64,000 nt of DNA, from NCBI GenBank assembly GCA_963831535.1, contig CAWHQP010000005.1, positions 186,001 to 250,000 of the forward strand. The letters are read 5' to 3'. How positions within the stretch are numbered: position 1 is the first letter of the stretch; each line of letters starts with the position of its first letter. This stretch comes from Bog-756 sp963831535 (lineage in GTDB: Bacteria > Actinomycetota > Acidimicrobiia > Acidimicrobiales > RAAP-2). The notes under the pieces are model-generated. The model worked only from the letters and a program-made list of their open reading frames with translations, was not told where the DNA came from and searched no databases. Positions 34,797 to 44,100 of this stretch are shown piece after piece. The position numbers and the translations under genes were made by a program.

Positions 34797-36278
34797 TCAG
34801 CCGGTGGGTAGCGGCTCCCAGGGCTGAATGGTGATCCAGCAGGTGGCCGGTGGCGGCTGGCCGACACCCGACTTGCACAACGAGGACGGAGGCGAGTTGA
34901 TGTGCAGTTTCACGACCTGGTACTCGGTCGGACCGTACCGCTTGTTCGGACCGTAGCTGAGGGTCGGCGACCACGTGCCGTCGACGTGCTTGAGCTTGGA
35001 CATGGCCACGACAAATGTGCGCCGGTTCAGGTCAGGTCCGGCTGCCCTGGCCGCGGTGGCGAAGAGATTGATGGCCTGGCACCAACCGACCACCGGGCCC
35101 TGCTCCTCGATGTCGTCGTTCATGTTGCCCGGGGGTACCTCGGGATAGGCAGCGTGCCAGACCTGCCAGCAGGCGCGGACAGCGGGGTCGTACCCGCCCT
35201 GGCTCTCGGGCCGAGGGTCATCGATGCCTCCCAATGTCTCCGTGGTCACCCCCTCCTGGCCGTTGAGAGCTTTGGCGTACGGGACCGGAATCAGTCCCAG
35301 CGATGCCAGGATGCTCGATTCGTAGTCGCTGAGCAGCAGTTTCGGGAAGTACTCCTGATCGGTCTCGGCCTGCAGGACCGGATAGAACACGTTGAAGGGC
35401 ATGAGCGGGATGACCGAGGTGATGCCGTCGCCTCGCAGCTGCTGGATCACCAGCGGTGCCTGAGCCGTCGTGGTGGCCGTGTCGTTGGGGTCGGCATCGA
35501 TGGTCTTCACGACCGCGTTGATCCCTGCCGCCTTCAGGTCGGGAAGCAGGTAGTCGTGCAGGGCAGCCTGGTCAGAGGCCCGGCTGCCGGCGATGATTCC
35601 CACCTTGACACCGCTGCCGATCAGGTGTGCGCCCAAACCCCAGTCCACGACGGCCTGCAGGATGGTGGCCTGGTCGGGTCCGATCCACCAGAGGTACGGA
35701 GACCCCTCCGTGGTCCAGTTGGTCACCGTTGTCCACGAGCCGAGCATCGGAGTATGGCCTTCCTGGGTGATGCACAGCTCGTTGTCACCACTCCACGCAC
35801 CCAGGCCGTCCAACACGGCGAATGCCGCCGGGGACCCTTCGGTCCACGTCTTGCACAGAGCCCGCATCTGGGTCTCGCTGGTCGGATCAAAGTTGGTGAT
35901 GATGGCGTTGATCTTCCGGCCGTGGATCCCGCCCGACTGGTTGATCTGCTTGACGAACAGGTCGATGGCCTTGGTCTGCTCCCCGTACTCGGCGTCCTCG
36001 GCGAAGCCCTCCCGTCCGGCCAGGGAGTTGAGGGACACCACCGGGAACACGACGTTGATGGCATGGGCACTCACGCCGCGGGAAGAGGTGCTGGCCGTCT
36101 CCACTCCGCCAGGCGTCCCGGCCCGCGCTGGGGTCTGCCATGCCATCGTGACGGCACAGACGAGGAGGAGGGCGACGGCGGCCGTACCCCGGTAACGGAT
36201 ACGGCGGGCGGGCGCAGCCGCCCGAGACCCGTGACTGGCTTTGGCCGACACCCGCCAGCGGTTCGTCGAGCTCATCAC
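34797..36278 (-). CDS. Orphan branched-chain-type ABC substrate-binding protein
   Basis: This 493-residue secreted protein starts at the tandem ATGs 36278/36275. A basic N-terminus and hydrophobic segment (V-A-L-L-L-V-C-A-V-T-M-A-W) act as a signal peptide or anchor; no lipobox cysteine is obvious. The body is a Peripla_BP_6 (LivK/AmiC) fold: I-D-L-F-V-K-Q-I-N-Q-S-G-G-I-H-G-R-K-I, V-K-V-G-I-I-A-G-S-R-A-S and Y-F-P-K-L-L-L-S-D-Y. No permease or ATPase gene adjoins it. It is divergent from the GH78 gene, so it may bind a ligand related to that glycan pathway, or serve a transporter encoded elsewhere. Confidence 0.85.
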   Translation of the reverse strand: MMSSTNRWRVSAKASHGSRAAAPARRIRYRGTAAVALLLVCAVTMAWQTPARAGTPGGVETASTSSRGVSAHAINVVFPVVSLNSLAGREGFAEDAEYGEQTKAIDLFVKQINQSGGIHGRKINAIITNFDPTSETQMRALCKTWTEGSPAAFAVLDGLGAWSGDNELCITQEGHTPMLGSWTTVTNWTTEGSPYLWWIGPDQATILQAVVDWGLGAHLIGSGVKVGIIAGSRASDQAALHDYLLPDLKAAGINAVVKTIDADPNDTATTTAQAPLVIQQLRGDGITSVIPLMPFNVFYPVLQAETDQEYFPKLLLSDYESSILASLGLIPVPYAKALNGQEGVTTETLGGIDDPRPESQGGYDPAVRACWQVWHAAYPEVPPGNMNDDIEEQGPVVGWCQAINLFATAARAAGPDLNRRTFVVAMSKLKHVDGTWSPTLSYGPNKRYGPTEYQVVKLHINSPPSSLCKSGVGQPPPATCWITIQPWEPLPTG

Positions 36279-36388
36279 ATGACTCCTTTGCTGGCTTACC
36301 GCCGGATCGGTTACCCGGCAGGTTCCCCCAAAGCTGCATCGGCGTGGCCCAGGCGAAACGGCCGGGCACGGCCCGAACTGTAGCCAAG

Positions 36389-36398
36389 TGACCGGTCA
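36389..36398. promoter_or_regulatory. Palindrome TGACCGGTCA in the divergent SBP/GH78 gap
   Basis: A perfect 10-bp palindrome lies between the divergent starts of the binding-protein gene (36278) and the rhamnosidase gene (36536). Such sites often bind TetR/FadR-type dimers. No regulator gene adjoins, so its role is only a suggestion; a 10-bp palindrome can occur by chance in GC-rich DNA. Confidence 0.35.
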
Positions 36399-36535
36399 TT
36401 GTCTCGGCCCCCCTCGGCCGGCGGTAGGTGCCTAGGGACAGATCCTTACTGGGCTATCGCCAGGGCCTACAATCCGGGCCACGATGCCCACGGGCCACGT
36501 CCCCCATCAGCAGTCGAATAGGCCCTGAGGCGGCA

Positions 36536-39289
36536 GTGTCTCTCGGCGGGCCGGTCGGACTGCGGTGTAACTACCTGGTCGAACCGTTGGCCGTGCGCGA
36601 CAGCACCCCGAGACTGAGCTGGTCCCTGCCCGAGGCGTTCGGGCCCGACCCACCCCGGTCCCACCAGGTAGTCGTGACCGCAGACGGGTCGGTACCCCCA
36701 GCGGAGCCGGGCATCGTGTGGGACACCGGACGACGGGAGGGTGGAGGCGCACGAGAGGTCGTATTCGCAGGGCCCCCACTCCGACCCCGGCATCGCTACA
36801 TGTGGAAGGTCCGTGTATGGACGGGCGCCGGGACCCCGTCAGCCTGGAGTGACACCGCCTCGTTCGAGACGGGGATCGGCGGAACGGCAGCATGGACGGC
36901 GGCATGGATCTCGTGGGACCCGGCGGCGGTACCCTTCGAGCCGGCCACCGAACCCGGCCCCGTGGACCAGGTCGCTCTCGGGCTCACCCCCGCCCCCTAC
37001 CTCCGCCGCGACTTCGACGTGCCGCCCGGTCTCGCCTGCGCACGGTTGTACATCACGGCCCGGGGGCTCTACGAAGCCCACCTCAACGGAGCGCGGGTGG
37101 GTGACCGGGTTCTCAGCCCGGGTTGGACCGACTACGCCCTACGGCTGCAGTACCAGGCCTATGACGTGACCGACCGGATCGTCATAGGTGCCAACACACT
37201 GGGCGCCCTACTCGGTGACGGATGGTACTGCGGGTACTTCGGCTCCCACCCAAAACGGAGTGGAGCACACTACGGCCAATACCCCGAGCTGCTGGCCGAA
37301 CTCCACCTCCGCTACGCGGACGGACACACCGACCGGGTCGTCACCGACGCCAGCTGGACGGCCAACTGGGGGGACATTCTCCATGCCGACCCGTTGATGG
37401 GTGAGCTCCAGTGCTCCGGGCTGCATCCGGTGGGTTGGGACCGACCCCCGTTCGACGACCACCGCTGGCACCCGGTGCGGGCGCGACAACGTGACGCCGT
37501 CGCCATCGTCGCCGATCCCGGCGCGCCGATCCGGATCACCCAGGAACTCGTGCCCACCCGCGTTACGACCACCGATGGGGGAACCACACTGATCGACGTC
37601 GGACAGAACATCACCGGCTGGTTGCGTATCACCGTCGAGGGCCAGGGGGGGGACGCCGTCCGGATCCGACACGGGGAGGTCCTCGACACCGACGGTCGCC
37701 TCTATGTGGACAATCTCCGGACCGCGCGCCAGACCGACGAGTACTGGACATCCGGTGGGAGGGAGACGTTCGAGCCCCACTTCACCTGGCACGGATTCCG
37801 GTACGCCGAGGTGACCGGCTCGTCCCACCCCCTCGTCTCGGCCGATATCACCGCCTGTGTGGTGCACGCCGATCTCGAGGCCACCGGCACCTTCGCCTGC
37901 AGCGACCAGCGGATCAACCGCCTCCACACCAATATCGACTGGAGCCTCCGGGACAACTTTCTCAGTGTCCCCACCGACTGCCCCCAACGCGACGAGCGTC
38001 TCGGCTGGCTGGGTGATGCACAGGTCTTCGCTCCCACGGCGACGTATCTGCGCGACGTCCTTGCCTTTTTCGACAAATGGCTGGACGACGTGCTCGACGC
38101 CCAGGCCCCGTCAGGAGCATTCCCCGACGTAGCGCCCCGGTTGGGCCTGGCCTGGAGCGGCGCTCCGGGGTGGGGCGACGCCGGCGTGATCGTTCCGTGG
38201 ACCCTGTACAAGATGTATGGGGCGCTGGGTCCGGCGACCCGCTGCTATCACGCCATGACGGCATGGATGGATCACCTGTCGGCTGGCAACTCCGGCAATC
38301 TCCGCACCCGGGACCTGGGCAACGACTACGGGGACTGGCTGGCACCGGGTGGCGACGCCACACCACACGAACTGCTGGCCACCGCGTACTGGGCGCTCGA
38401 TGCCGCCCTGATGGGTCAGATGGCCAATGCCCTCGGCCGCGTCGGGGACGCCGCGGCGTACCGTCGGCTGGCCGACGACATCGCCGGTGCGTTCGCCACC
38501 GAGTTCGTGGATGGCGACGGCCGGATCGCCGGCGACACCCAGACCGGCTACGCGCTGGCCCTCAATTTCGATCTGGTGCCGACCGACCGGCGCACCCGGA
38601 CAGCGAAGCACCTCGCCGACGCGGTCACCCATCACGGCTCACACCTGTCGACCGGCTTCGTCGGAGTGGGCCATCTCCTCCCTGCCTTGAGCGAAAACGG
38701 GCACAGCGACGTGGCCTACACACTGCTCGGCCAGGACACCCTTCCCTCCTGGCTGTACCCCGTCCTCCACGGGGCCACCACGATGTGGGAGCGCTGGGAC
38801 GCATGGACCGAGGACCAAGGGTTCCAGTCCCCGCACATGAACTCCTTCAACCACTATGCCTTCGGCGCCGTAGGCGAATGGCTCTACCGGTTCATGGCCG
38901 GGATCGATCAGCCTCAGGACAGTGTGGGCTTCGAGCGCGTCCTCCTCCGGCCTCACCCGGGTGGGCCTATCGGCTGGGCCCGGGCCACCTTCCGGTCGGC
39001 CCGCGGACCGATCCGAAGTGCGTGGCGCCGGTACGGTGGCACCCTCGTTCTCGATGCCTCGGTTCCACCTGGTGTCACCGCCCGGGTCTGTCTCCCGAGC
39101 ACCGATCCCGACGCCGTGGTCGACCGGCACGGTTCGAGGCCGGACTCGGTCGGGGTGTTCGGCGGAGCGCCAGAATTGGGCGAGGCCGTCTTCGAGGTGG
39201 GCCCGGGAACCCACCGGTTCACCGGCAGCTACCCGGGCGTCGCCTCAGCTCTGGTGGAGCCGGACGGTGGCGAAACCGTAGGGTCGTAG
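36536..39289 (+). CDS. GH78 alpha-L-rhamnosidase
   Basis: This protein has 917 residues if it starts at GTG 36536 (chosen because conserved GH78 N-terminal sequence, G-L-R-C-N-Y-L-V-E-P-L, begins just after it; an upstream start at 36428 gives 953). The N-terminal beta domains are followed by the (alpha/alpha)6 barrel carrying the family fingerprint D-C-P-Q-R-D-E-R-L-G-W-L-G-D, which includes the acidic catalytic residue. A C-terminal beta domain ends the protein. It releases terminal L-rhamnose from glycosides or polysaccharides. No signal peptide is visible, so it may act inside the cell. Its 3' end overlaps the convergent GH38 gene by 45 bases. Confidence 0.93.
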   Translation: MSLGGPVGLRCNYLVEPLAVRDSTPRLSWSLPEAFGPDPPRSHQVVVTADGSVPPAEPGIVWDTGRREGGGAREVVFAGPPLRPRHRYMWKVRVWTGAGTPSAWSDTASFETGIGGTAAWTAAWISWDPAAVPFEPATEPGPVDQVALGLTPAPYLRRDFDVPPGLACARLYITARGLYEAHLNGARVGDRVLSPGWTDYALRLQYQAYDVTDRIVIGANTLGALLGDGWYCGYFGSHPKRSGAHYGQYPELLAELHLRYADGHTDRVVTDASWTANWGDILHADPLMGELQCSGLHPVGWDRPPFDDHRWHPVRARQRDAVAIVADPGAPIRITQELVPTRVTTTDGGTTLIDVGQNITGWLRITVEGQGGDAVRIRHGEVLDTDGRLYVDNLRTARQTDEYWTSGGRETFEPHFTWHGFRYAEVTGSSHPLVSADITACVVHADLEATGTFACSDQRINRLHTNIDWSLRDNFLSVPTDCPQRDERLGWLGDAQVFAPTATYLRDVLAFFDKWLDDVLDAQAPSGAFPDVAPRLGLAWSGAPGWGDAGVIVPWTLYKMYGALGPATRCYHAMTAWMDHLSAGNSGNLRTRDLGNDYGDWLAPGGDATPHELLATAYWALDAALMGQMANALGRVGDAAAYRRLADDIAGAFATEFVDGDGRIAGDTQTGYALALNFDLVPTDRRTRTAKHLADAVTHHGSHLSTGFVGVGHLLPALSENGHSDVAYTLLGQDTLPSWLYPVLHGATTMWERWDAWTEDQGFQSPHMNSFNHYAFGAVGEWLYRFMAGIDQPQDSVGFERVLLRPHPGGPIGWARATFRSARGPIRSAWRRYGGTLVLDASVPPGVTARVCLPSTDPDAVVDRHGSRPDSVGVFGGAPELGEAVFEVGPGTHRFTGSYPGVASALVEPDGGETVGS

Positions 39290-41914
39290 CTCGAACGAAC
39301 CCTCGAAGGGGTCGAGCGGATAGCCGCGCAGGTCCACCGACCACCCGCTCGCACCGGGCATCGACACCACAGTGGGTTCGGGTCCGGGGTTGAACACCCG
39401 CACTTCCAGTGTCCCTCCGGCACGTCGTACCGCGCTGACCTCGGCGCCCTCGACGACGAGGGCACGGCCCGATGACGGCCGAGAGCCGCCACCCGGGCTG
39501 GTCAGCACCTCCAGAGGGAGCAGGATGTCATCGGCCAGGGCATAGGGGTCGTCGACGTCCCGAGCGAGGGCATACTCCAATGACACCTGGCGACCGGTCA
39601 TCTGCAGACCCTCCACCGGGGTCGTGGGGCCGGCCGGGAGAGGGCGGTAGGCCATGCCGGCCCGGGACAGCATGCCCGTCGAACGCACAACGGTCAGGGC
39701 CACGGCGGTGGCGACGTCCCCGTCCGGGTCGGGGGCCGTGTCGACGAGTTCGTACTCGCACACCCCGTCGTGCACGACGGTCAGCCCACCGGCCGAGACG
39801 AACCGGTGGGCGGGGGCCGTGGGAAGTCCGAACTCATCGGGTCGTCCCTCGGCAGTCAGTCCCCGCTCCACCACGGCAAACGCGCAGTCGGCCCGCGACA
39901 CACGCGCCGGCTCGGGCAGGGGGAAATGCACCCGCAGGCGGTGGTCACGGCAGGGATTGACGAACGAGGTGGATACGCGTACCGCCCGTTCGTCGGCCCG
40001 GATCTCGATGATCGTGTCCACATCGACGGTCTGCTCCCCAACCCGTTCCTGCGTCCGCGTCTCGATGTGGTCGGGCCACACGTAGGTGGCCCGGATGGCG
40101 GCCCGCGCCCGAACCGGTCCGGACTCGAGAACGCGCACCGACACCGCGGTGGGATTCGCGATGAGCGAGTCCCCTCGGGGCGGCGAGTAGTTGTAGGAAT
40201 CGCCCAGGTCTCCACCGTCCACCAGGCGGCCGTAGCCCGGCCGGCCGTCGAGCGAGAACGTCCCCGCCGCTTCGTCCACCACCACGCACACCAGCCCGTT
40301 GTCGAACGCTACCGGCGTTCCGGCCCGACCCACCACGACGGGGTGGGAAAGCGGCACCGGTTCGAAGGGTCGCCAGCCATAGCCGGCCACCTCATCGACC
40401 CGGGCCACGATGTGGCGGACCGGGGGTTGGTGGAGACCCATACGGATGATGGCGTCGGGCCGTGCCTCCATACGGGCGGTGATCTCCCGCTTGGCCCGGG
40501 CGATGGGCACATCGGGCCGTTCATCGGGGCCGACCCAGAACATGATGGTGAGGCCTTCCTCGTCCTCTTCCAGGGTGATGTCCTGCATCCAGGAGTCGTG
40601 CTCGATCTGTGGACCCTGGATGAGACCCAGAATGGTCTTGACCTCGTCGGCGCCGAGCTCCCGTGGCAGGTGCGGCTCGGACCGATCCGACAGGACCTGG
40701 ACCTCGGGTCCGACCGGCTGGTCGCCCTCCAGCACCAGTTCGACGACGCCGGAACGGCTCCGGGCCGACGGATTGAGGACATAAGGGCCGGGGGTGGGCA
40801 GTGACCGGGCCAGCGCCTTGACCGCACGGGCGGCCAATCCCAGTGCCAGGGTGCGTGCTTCGGCGTAGCGGTGGAGAACGGCGTCCACCACCTCGTCGAC
40901 CGAACAGGCGCAGATCGAGTCGTGCGCCGAGTTGCGGATGATCTCCTTCCAGGCCAGATCCAACTGCCGCTCCGGCCACTCCCCCGGCGGTTGGAACAGC
41001 GCGGCCAACGGCTCGGCCCTCCGCTCCAGCGCCCGGGTGGCCTGCTCACCCAAGCGCTTCACGTCGACCCGGTTCGAGGTCACACCCATCAGCATGTTGG
41101 CCCGGAAACCGGACCGCAGTTCGCCCACCCACCGCTCGAGGTCTTCGTCGGGGGCGGCGGCCAGATAGGTGGGTAACGAAGTGATCTCGAAGTGGAGGTC
41201 GTCCTGGAGGGCGTTGGCCTCGGCGACGACCCGGCCCAGCCGCGGCTGCGGTCTGAGGTGATCCGAGCCGTTCATACACAGCAAGTCGCCGATCACGGTG
41301 TCGCCGTACTGTTCGAGCAAGTCGGTGGTCCGCTCCACCAGGGCCTTGGCCTCGCCAGGAAGTACGGCGCCGTTGCTGTAGCCGTCAGGCAGGTACTCGG
41401 CCCGTACCGCCGAGCCGTCTGGTGCCTCCCAGACGAATCCGGTCTTCGTGACCGCCGAGGGCACGCCCCGCCATACCACCGCATCGGTGAAGCCGGCCTG
41501 GCGGAGGATCTGGGGCATCTGGGCGATGTGCCCGAACATGTCGGGCAGGTAGCCCACCTCCATCGACCCGCCGAATGAGGACCCACGCTGCAGACCCAAT
41601 TGAAGATTGCGGACGATGGTCTCGGCCGAGGCCAGGAACTCATCCATGAGGATGTACCACGGGCCCATGCCGAGTCGGCCTGCACCGGCCAGGGCCCGGA
41701 TCCGGCCCTCATGCTCGGGCCGGACCTCCAGATAGTCGTCGACCACGGCCATCTGCCCGTCCAGCATGAAGTAGGGATAGCTGTCGTCCGACTCCAACAG
41801 GACGAGGAGCGCATCCAACAGGTCCACCAGGTTGAGACGGAACTCCTGGTAGGAGCGGTACCACTCTCGATCCCAGTGGGTGTGGGGGACGATCGATACG
41901 CGCCGGCTGGCCAT
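39245..41914 (-). CDS. GH38 alpha-mannosidase
   Basis: This 889-residue protein starts at ATG 41914. The GH38 landmarks are intact: zinc-site V-P-H-T-H-W-D-R-E-W at the N-terminus, the nucleophile segment G-Y-L-P-D-M-F-G-H, and N-S-A-H-D-S-I-C-A-C-S-V-D-E-V in the helical part. The long C-terminal beta region is normal for the family. It hydrolyses alpha-mannosides, probably inside the cell because no signal peptide is seen. Its partner across the overlap is a rhamnosidase, suggesting use of a rhamno-mannan-type or plant-derived glycan. Confidence 0.93.
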   Translation of the reverse strand: MASRRVSIVPHTHWDREWYRSYQEFRLNLVDLLDALLVLLESDDSYPYFMLDGQMAVVDDYLEVRPEHEGRIRALAGAGRLGMGPWYILMDEFLASAETIVRNLQLGLQRGSSFGGSMEVGYLPDMFGHIAQMPQILRQAGFTDAVVWRGVPSAVTKTGFVWEAPDGSAVRAEYLPDGYSNGAVLPGEAKALVERTTDLLEQYGDTVIGDLLCMNGSDHLRPQPRLGRVVAEANALQDDLHFEITSLPTYLAAAPDEDLERWVGELRSGFRANMLMGVTSNRVDVKRLGEQATRALERRAEPLAALFQPPGEWPERQLDLAWKEIIRNSAHDSICACSVDEVVDAVLHRYAEARTLALGLAARAVKALARSLPTPGPYVLNPSARSRSGVVELVLEGDQPVGPEVQVLSDRSEPHLPRELGADEVKTILGLIQGPQIEHDSWMQDITLEEDEEGLTIMFWVGPDERPDVPIARAKREITARMEARPDAIIRMGLHQPPVRHIVARVDEVAGYGWRPFEPVPLSHPVVVGRAGTPVAFDNGLVCVVVDEAAGTFSLDGRPGYGRLVDGGDLGDSYNYSPPRGDSLIANPTAVSVRVLESGPVRARAAIRATYVWPDHIETRTQERVGEQTVDVDTIIEIRADERAVRVSTSFVNPCRDHRLRVHFPLPEPARVSRADCAFAVVERGLTAEGRPDEFGLPTAPAHRFVSAGGLTVVHDGVCEYELVDTAPDPDGDVATAVALTVVRSTGMLSRAGMAYRPLPAGPTTPVEGLQMTGRQVSLEYALARDVDDPYALADDILLPLEVLTSPGGGSRPSSGRALVVEGAEVSAVRRAGGTLEVRVFNPGPEPTVVSMPGASGWSVDLRGYPLDPFEGSFELRPYGFATVRLHQS

Positions 41915-42169
41915 ACCCGTCACATTACGCGTACAACCTCCGACCGGGGGATTCCGGCACAATGCACCCGAGTCCGATCCGGCGGTGCCGGTCGCGCCTG
42001 GGTCCTCTTCTCGAGGTCGTTCGGTCTGCCGGCGGAACGGTTCACATCGACGTTCCCGGTGGCCGCAGTGGGTCAGGATGGTCTCGGGTGGGCGGGCGAT
42101 ACATAACGAGCTCAACGCGAAGTCCCGCCGGTACCCTCAGGGTCTACCGGGAATCCTGTGGAGGTGGCG

Positions 42170-42861
42170 ATGCGGATCGTGTTCGTGCACGGAGCGTGCG
42201 TGCGGGATGGTGCTGGTGGCACCGCACGGCCGAGCTATTGGCGGAGCATGGGGTTCCGAGCGTGGCGCCACTGCTGCCAAGCTGTGGCGATGGAGTTCGG
42301 CCCGGTGGCACCGGCGGTCCGGGACTGCCCGAGGACGTTGCCGCCGTCCGGCAGGTGTTGCAGGACCGCGGCCAGCCGACTGTCGTGGTCGCCCACAGCT
42401 ACGGGGGAATCGTCACCGCGGAGGCAGCGGCTGGGGTCAGCTCCGTGCGCCACCTGTTGCTGGTGTCCAGCTACCTTCCCGAGGTCGGGCAGAGCCTCGC
42501 CGACTTCGGCGACGGGGCACCCGCCCCGTTCCTCGACGTCGACCTGGACGGCGGTACGTTCGGTGTCCGCCCGGAGTTCCTCGTGGAGACGTTCCTGCAC
42601 GAGTGCGACTCCGACACCCAGGCCCAGGCTGCAGGGAAACTCGCGCGTCAGAGCGTGCATGTGATCACCGAGCCCGTAGGCGCGGCGGCCTGGCAGCAGG
42701 CGCCCTCGACCTATCTCGTCTGTGCCCAGGACAAGGGCACACCAGCGCGGCTGCAGCGCAGCTTCGACCGCAAGGCCGGTGCCGTTGTCGAGCTCGGCAC
42801 TGGCCACCAGCCGTTCTTGTCCCAACCAGCCGCCGTTCGGGATCTGGTGCTCAGCCTGTGA
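42170..42861 (+). pseudogene. Alpha/beta-hydrolase with a broken frame after 14 residues
   Basis: ATG 42170 follows GGAGG and opens M-R-I-V-F-V-H-G-A-C-V-R-D-G, a typical hydrolase N-terminus with the oxyanion strand (V-H-G). The rest of the protein (W-W-H-R-T-A-E-L-L-A-E-H-G ...) lies in another frame to the stop at 42861. Adding one base within 42206-42213 joins them into ~230 residues. The catalytic set is complete: nucleophile serine in V-A-H-S-Y-G-G, an acid in C-A-Q-D-K-G and histidine in G-T-G-H-Q. The family is esterase-like (EstC/salicylate-esterase type). Either a real pseudogene or an uncorrected deletion. Confidence 0.8.
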
Positions 42862-42946
42862 CCGCACCGGGGGCTCGGCGTGGTCGGCACCACCCTTCTC
42901 ACTCACTGTTCACTGGTCCTGGCGGATCTGCTGGTCAAAGTCCTGG

Positions 42947-43492
42947 CTACGACTGCTCCAGCAATGAGACGAACAGCTCATACGCACGAGTCACGCCCGC
43001 ACTGTCGCCCGAGGCCAGGAGATCGAGAAGTAGTCCGCGAGTGACGGCAACTCCCAGTCGAGCGACGGTCCGCGCCTCGTCGCGTTCCACTCCCGATCGC
43101 GTCAGTGAATCGGTCATGGGCGAGATCCAACCCTCAAGCGCTTCTTCCAGGAAACCACGGGTACCCGGGCGACCACGCAGTGCATGGACGTAGATCTCGA
43201 AGAAAAGGCGCTCTTGGGCACGAAGTGACGGGTCGATGAGCCGCCCCCACTCGCGGCGGGCATCGCCCGCGGTGAGTGACTCCCAGGCAAAGTTCTCGCG
43301 CTCGCGGCGCTCCACTTCACGCACCACAGCGGTGAGCAAGCCCTCCCTCGATCCGAAGTGGTAGATGAGCATCCGATGGCTGGTACCGATGGCTGAGGCA
43401 ATCTCCCGGAGGCTGAGGTCCACGATTCCCTTCTCCAGGGCATGATCGACCGCAGCTTCGAGCAGCCGATCTTTCGGTTGCACCGTGGCCAT
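42947..43492 (-). CDS. TetR-family regulator
   Basis: This product of about 181 residues starts at ATG 43492. The DNA-binding helix-turn-helix is standard (L-S-L-R-E-I-A-S-A-I-G-T-S-H-R-M-L-I-Y-H-F-G-S-R-E-G-L). The ligand domain is short. A longer frame opens upstream to 43630 but would run through the operator palindromes and is rejected. The gene is divergent from an SRPBCC protein gene, with two matched palindromes between them, so the regulator probably controls both. Confidence 0.9.
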   Translation of the reverse strand: MATVQPKDRLLEAAVDHALEKGIVDLSLREIASAIGTSHRMLIYHFGSREGLLTAVVREVERRERENFAWESLTAGDARREWGRLIDPSLRAQERLFFEIYVHALRGRPGTRGFLEEALEGWISPMTDSLTRSGVERDEARTVARLGVAVTRGLLLDLLASGDSAGVTRAYELFVSLLEQS

Positions 43493-43500
43493 TTCCAATT

Positions 43501-43530
43501 GTACCATTTGGTACGTGTACCATCTGGTAC
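43501..43530. promoter_or_regulatory. Tandem TetR operators between divergent genes
   Basis: Two near-identical palindromes, GTACCA-TT-TGGTAC (43501-43514) and GTACCA-TC-TGGTAC (43517-43530), are spaced 16 bp centre to centre. They lie between the TetR start (43492, minus) and the SRPBCC start (43551, plus). The repeat and position point to a bound regulator covering both promoters. A TACACT at 43528-43533 is a possible -10 for the plus-strand gene. Confidence 0.8.
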
Positions 43531-43550
43531 ACTGAGAGGAGAAACGGCAG

Positions 43551-44036
43551 ATGGGCCAGCTACACGTCGAGGCGGAAGGCACGACCATCGCAGACGTCGC
43601 CACCGTCTGGGCACTACTAGCCGACGCCAACTCCTACCCACACTGGGGTCCCTGGAATGACGGAGGCTACGACCCTCCAGGCAAGGGTCCCTCCCACCCG
43701 GGATCCATCCAATGGTTCCGTTTCGGACGACGCACAACCTCCGTCGAGAGGATTCTCGAGGTCGATGCACCTTCGAGGATCGTCTACACGGTAGTGCGGG
43801 GCATCCCGGTGAAGAACTACCGGGCGGAGGTCACGCTGACACCGAACCATCCCGACGGCACGACGATCCGTTGGACCGCGACGTGGGAGAAGACCCTTAT
43901 GGGTCACCTGGTGTACCGGAAACTCCGGACTGTCTATCGACAGGTGATGGACTCCCTTGTTGCCGAGACGGACGGTGACCATGCCGTCGACGACCGTGAA
44001 CAACCCGGCATCGAGGCACGGCAGGATAATTCGTAG
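43551..44036 (+). CDS. SRPBCC (START-like) small-molecule-binding protein
   Basis: This 161-residue protein starts at ATG 43551 behind GAGGAG. It has the polyketide_cyc2/SRPBCC helix-grip pattern: A-D-V-A-T-V-W-A-L-L-A-D-A-N-S-Y-P-H-W near the N-terminus, then strands ending in R-W-T-A-T-W and a C-terminal helix. Members bind hydrophobic ligands; enzymatic roles vary. It is controlled, in all likelihood, by the divergent TetR gene via the palindromes between them. Confidence 0.85.
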   Translation: MGQLHVEAEGTTIADVATVWALLADANSYPHWGPWNDGGYDPPGKGPSHPGSIQWFRFGRRTTSVERILEVDAPSRIVYTVVRGIPVKNYRAEVTLTPNHPDGTTIRWTATWEKTLMGHLVYRKLRTVYRQVMDSLVAETDGDHAVDDREQPGIEARQDNS

Positions 44037-44100
44037 TCGGGCGGCTCGACATTCCCCAATGTTGCGAGAACTCCACCGTGGATTCAGCACGAGCGACGAA

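Noticed and set aside
43493..43630. Longer start for the TetR gene at 42947-43492
   Set aside because: The extra codons run through the operator palindromes and into the neighbouring SRPBCC gene.
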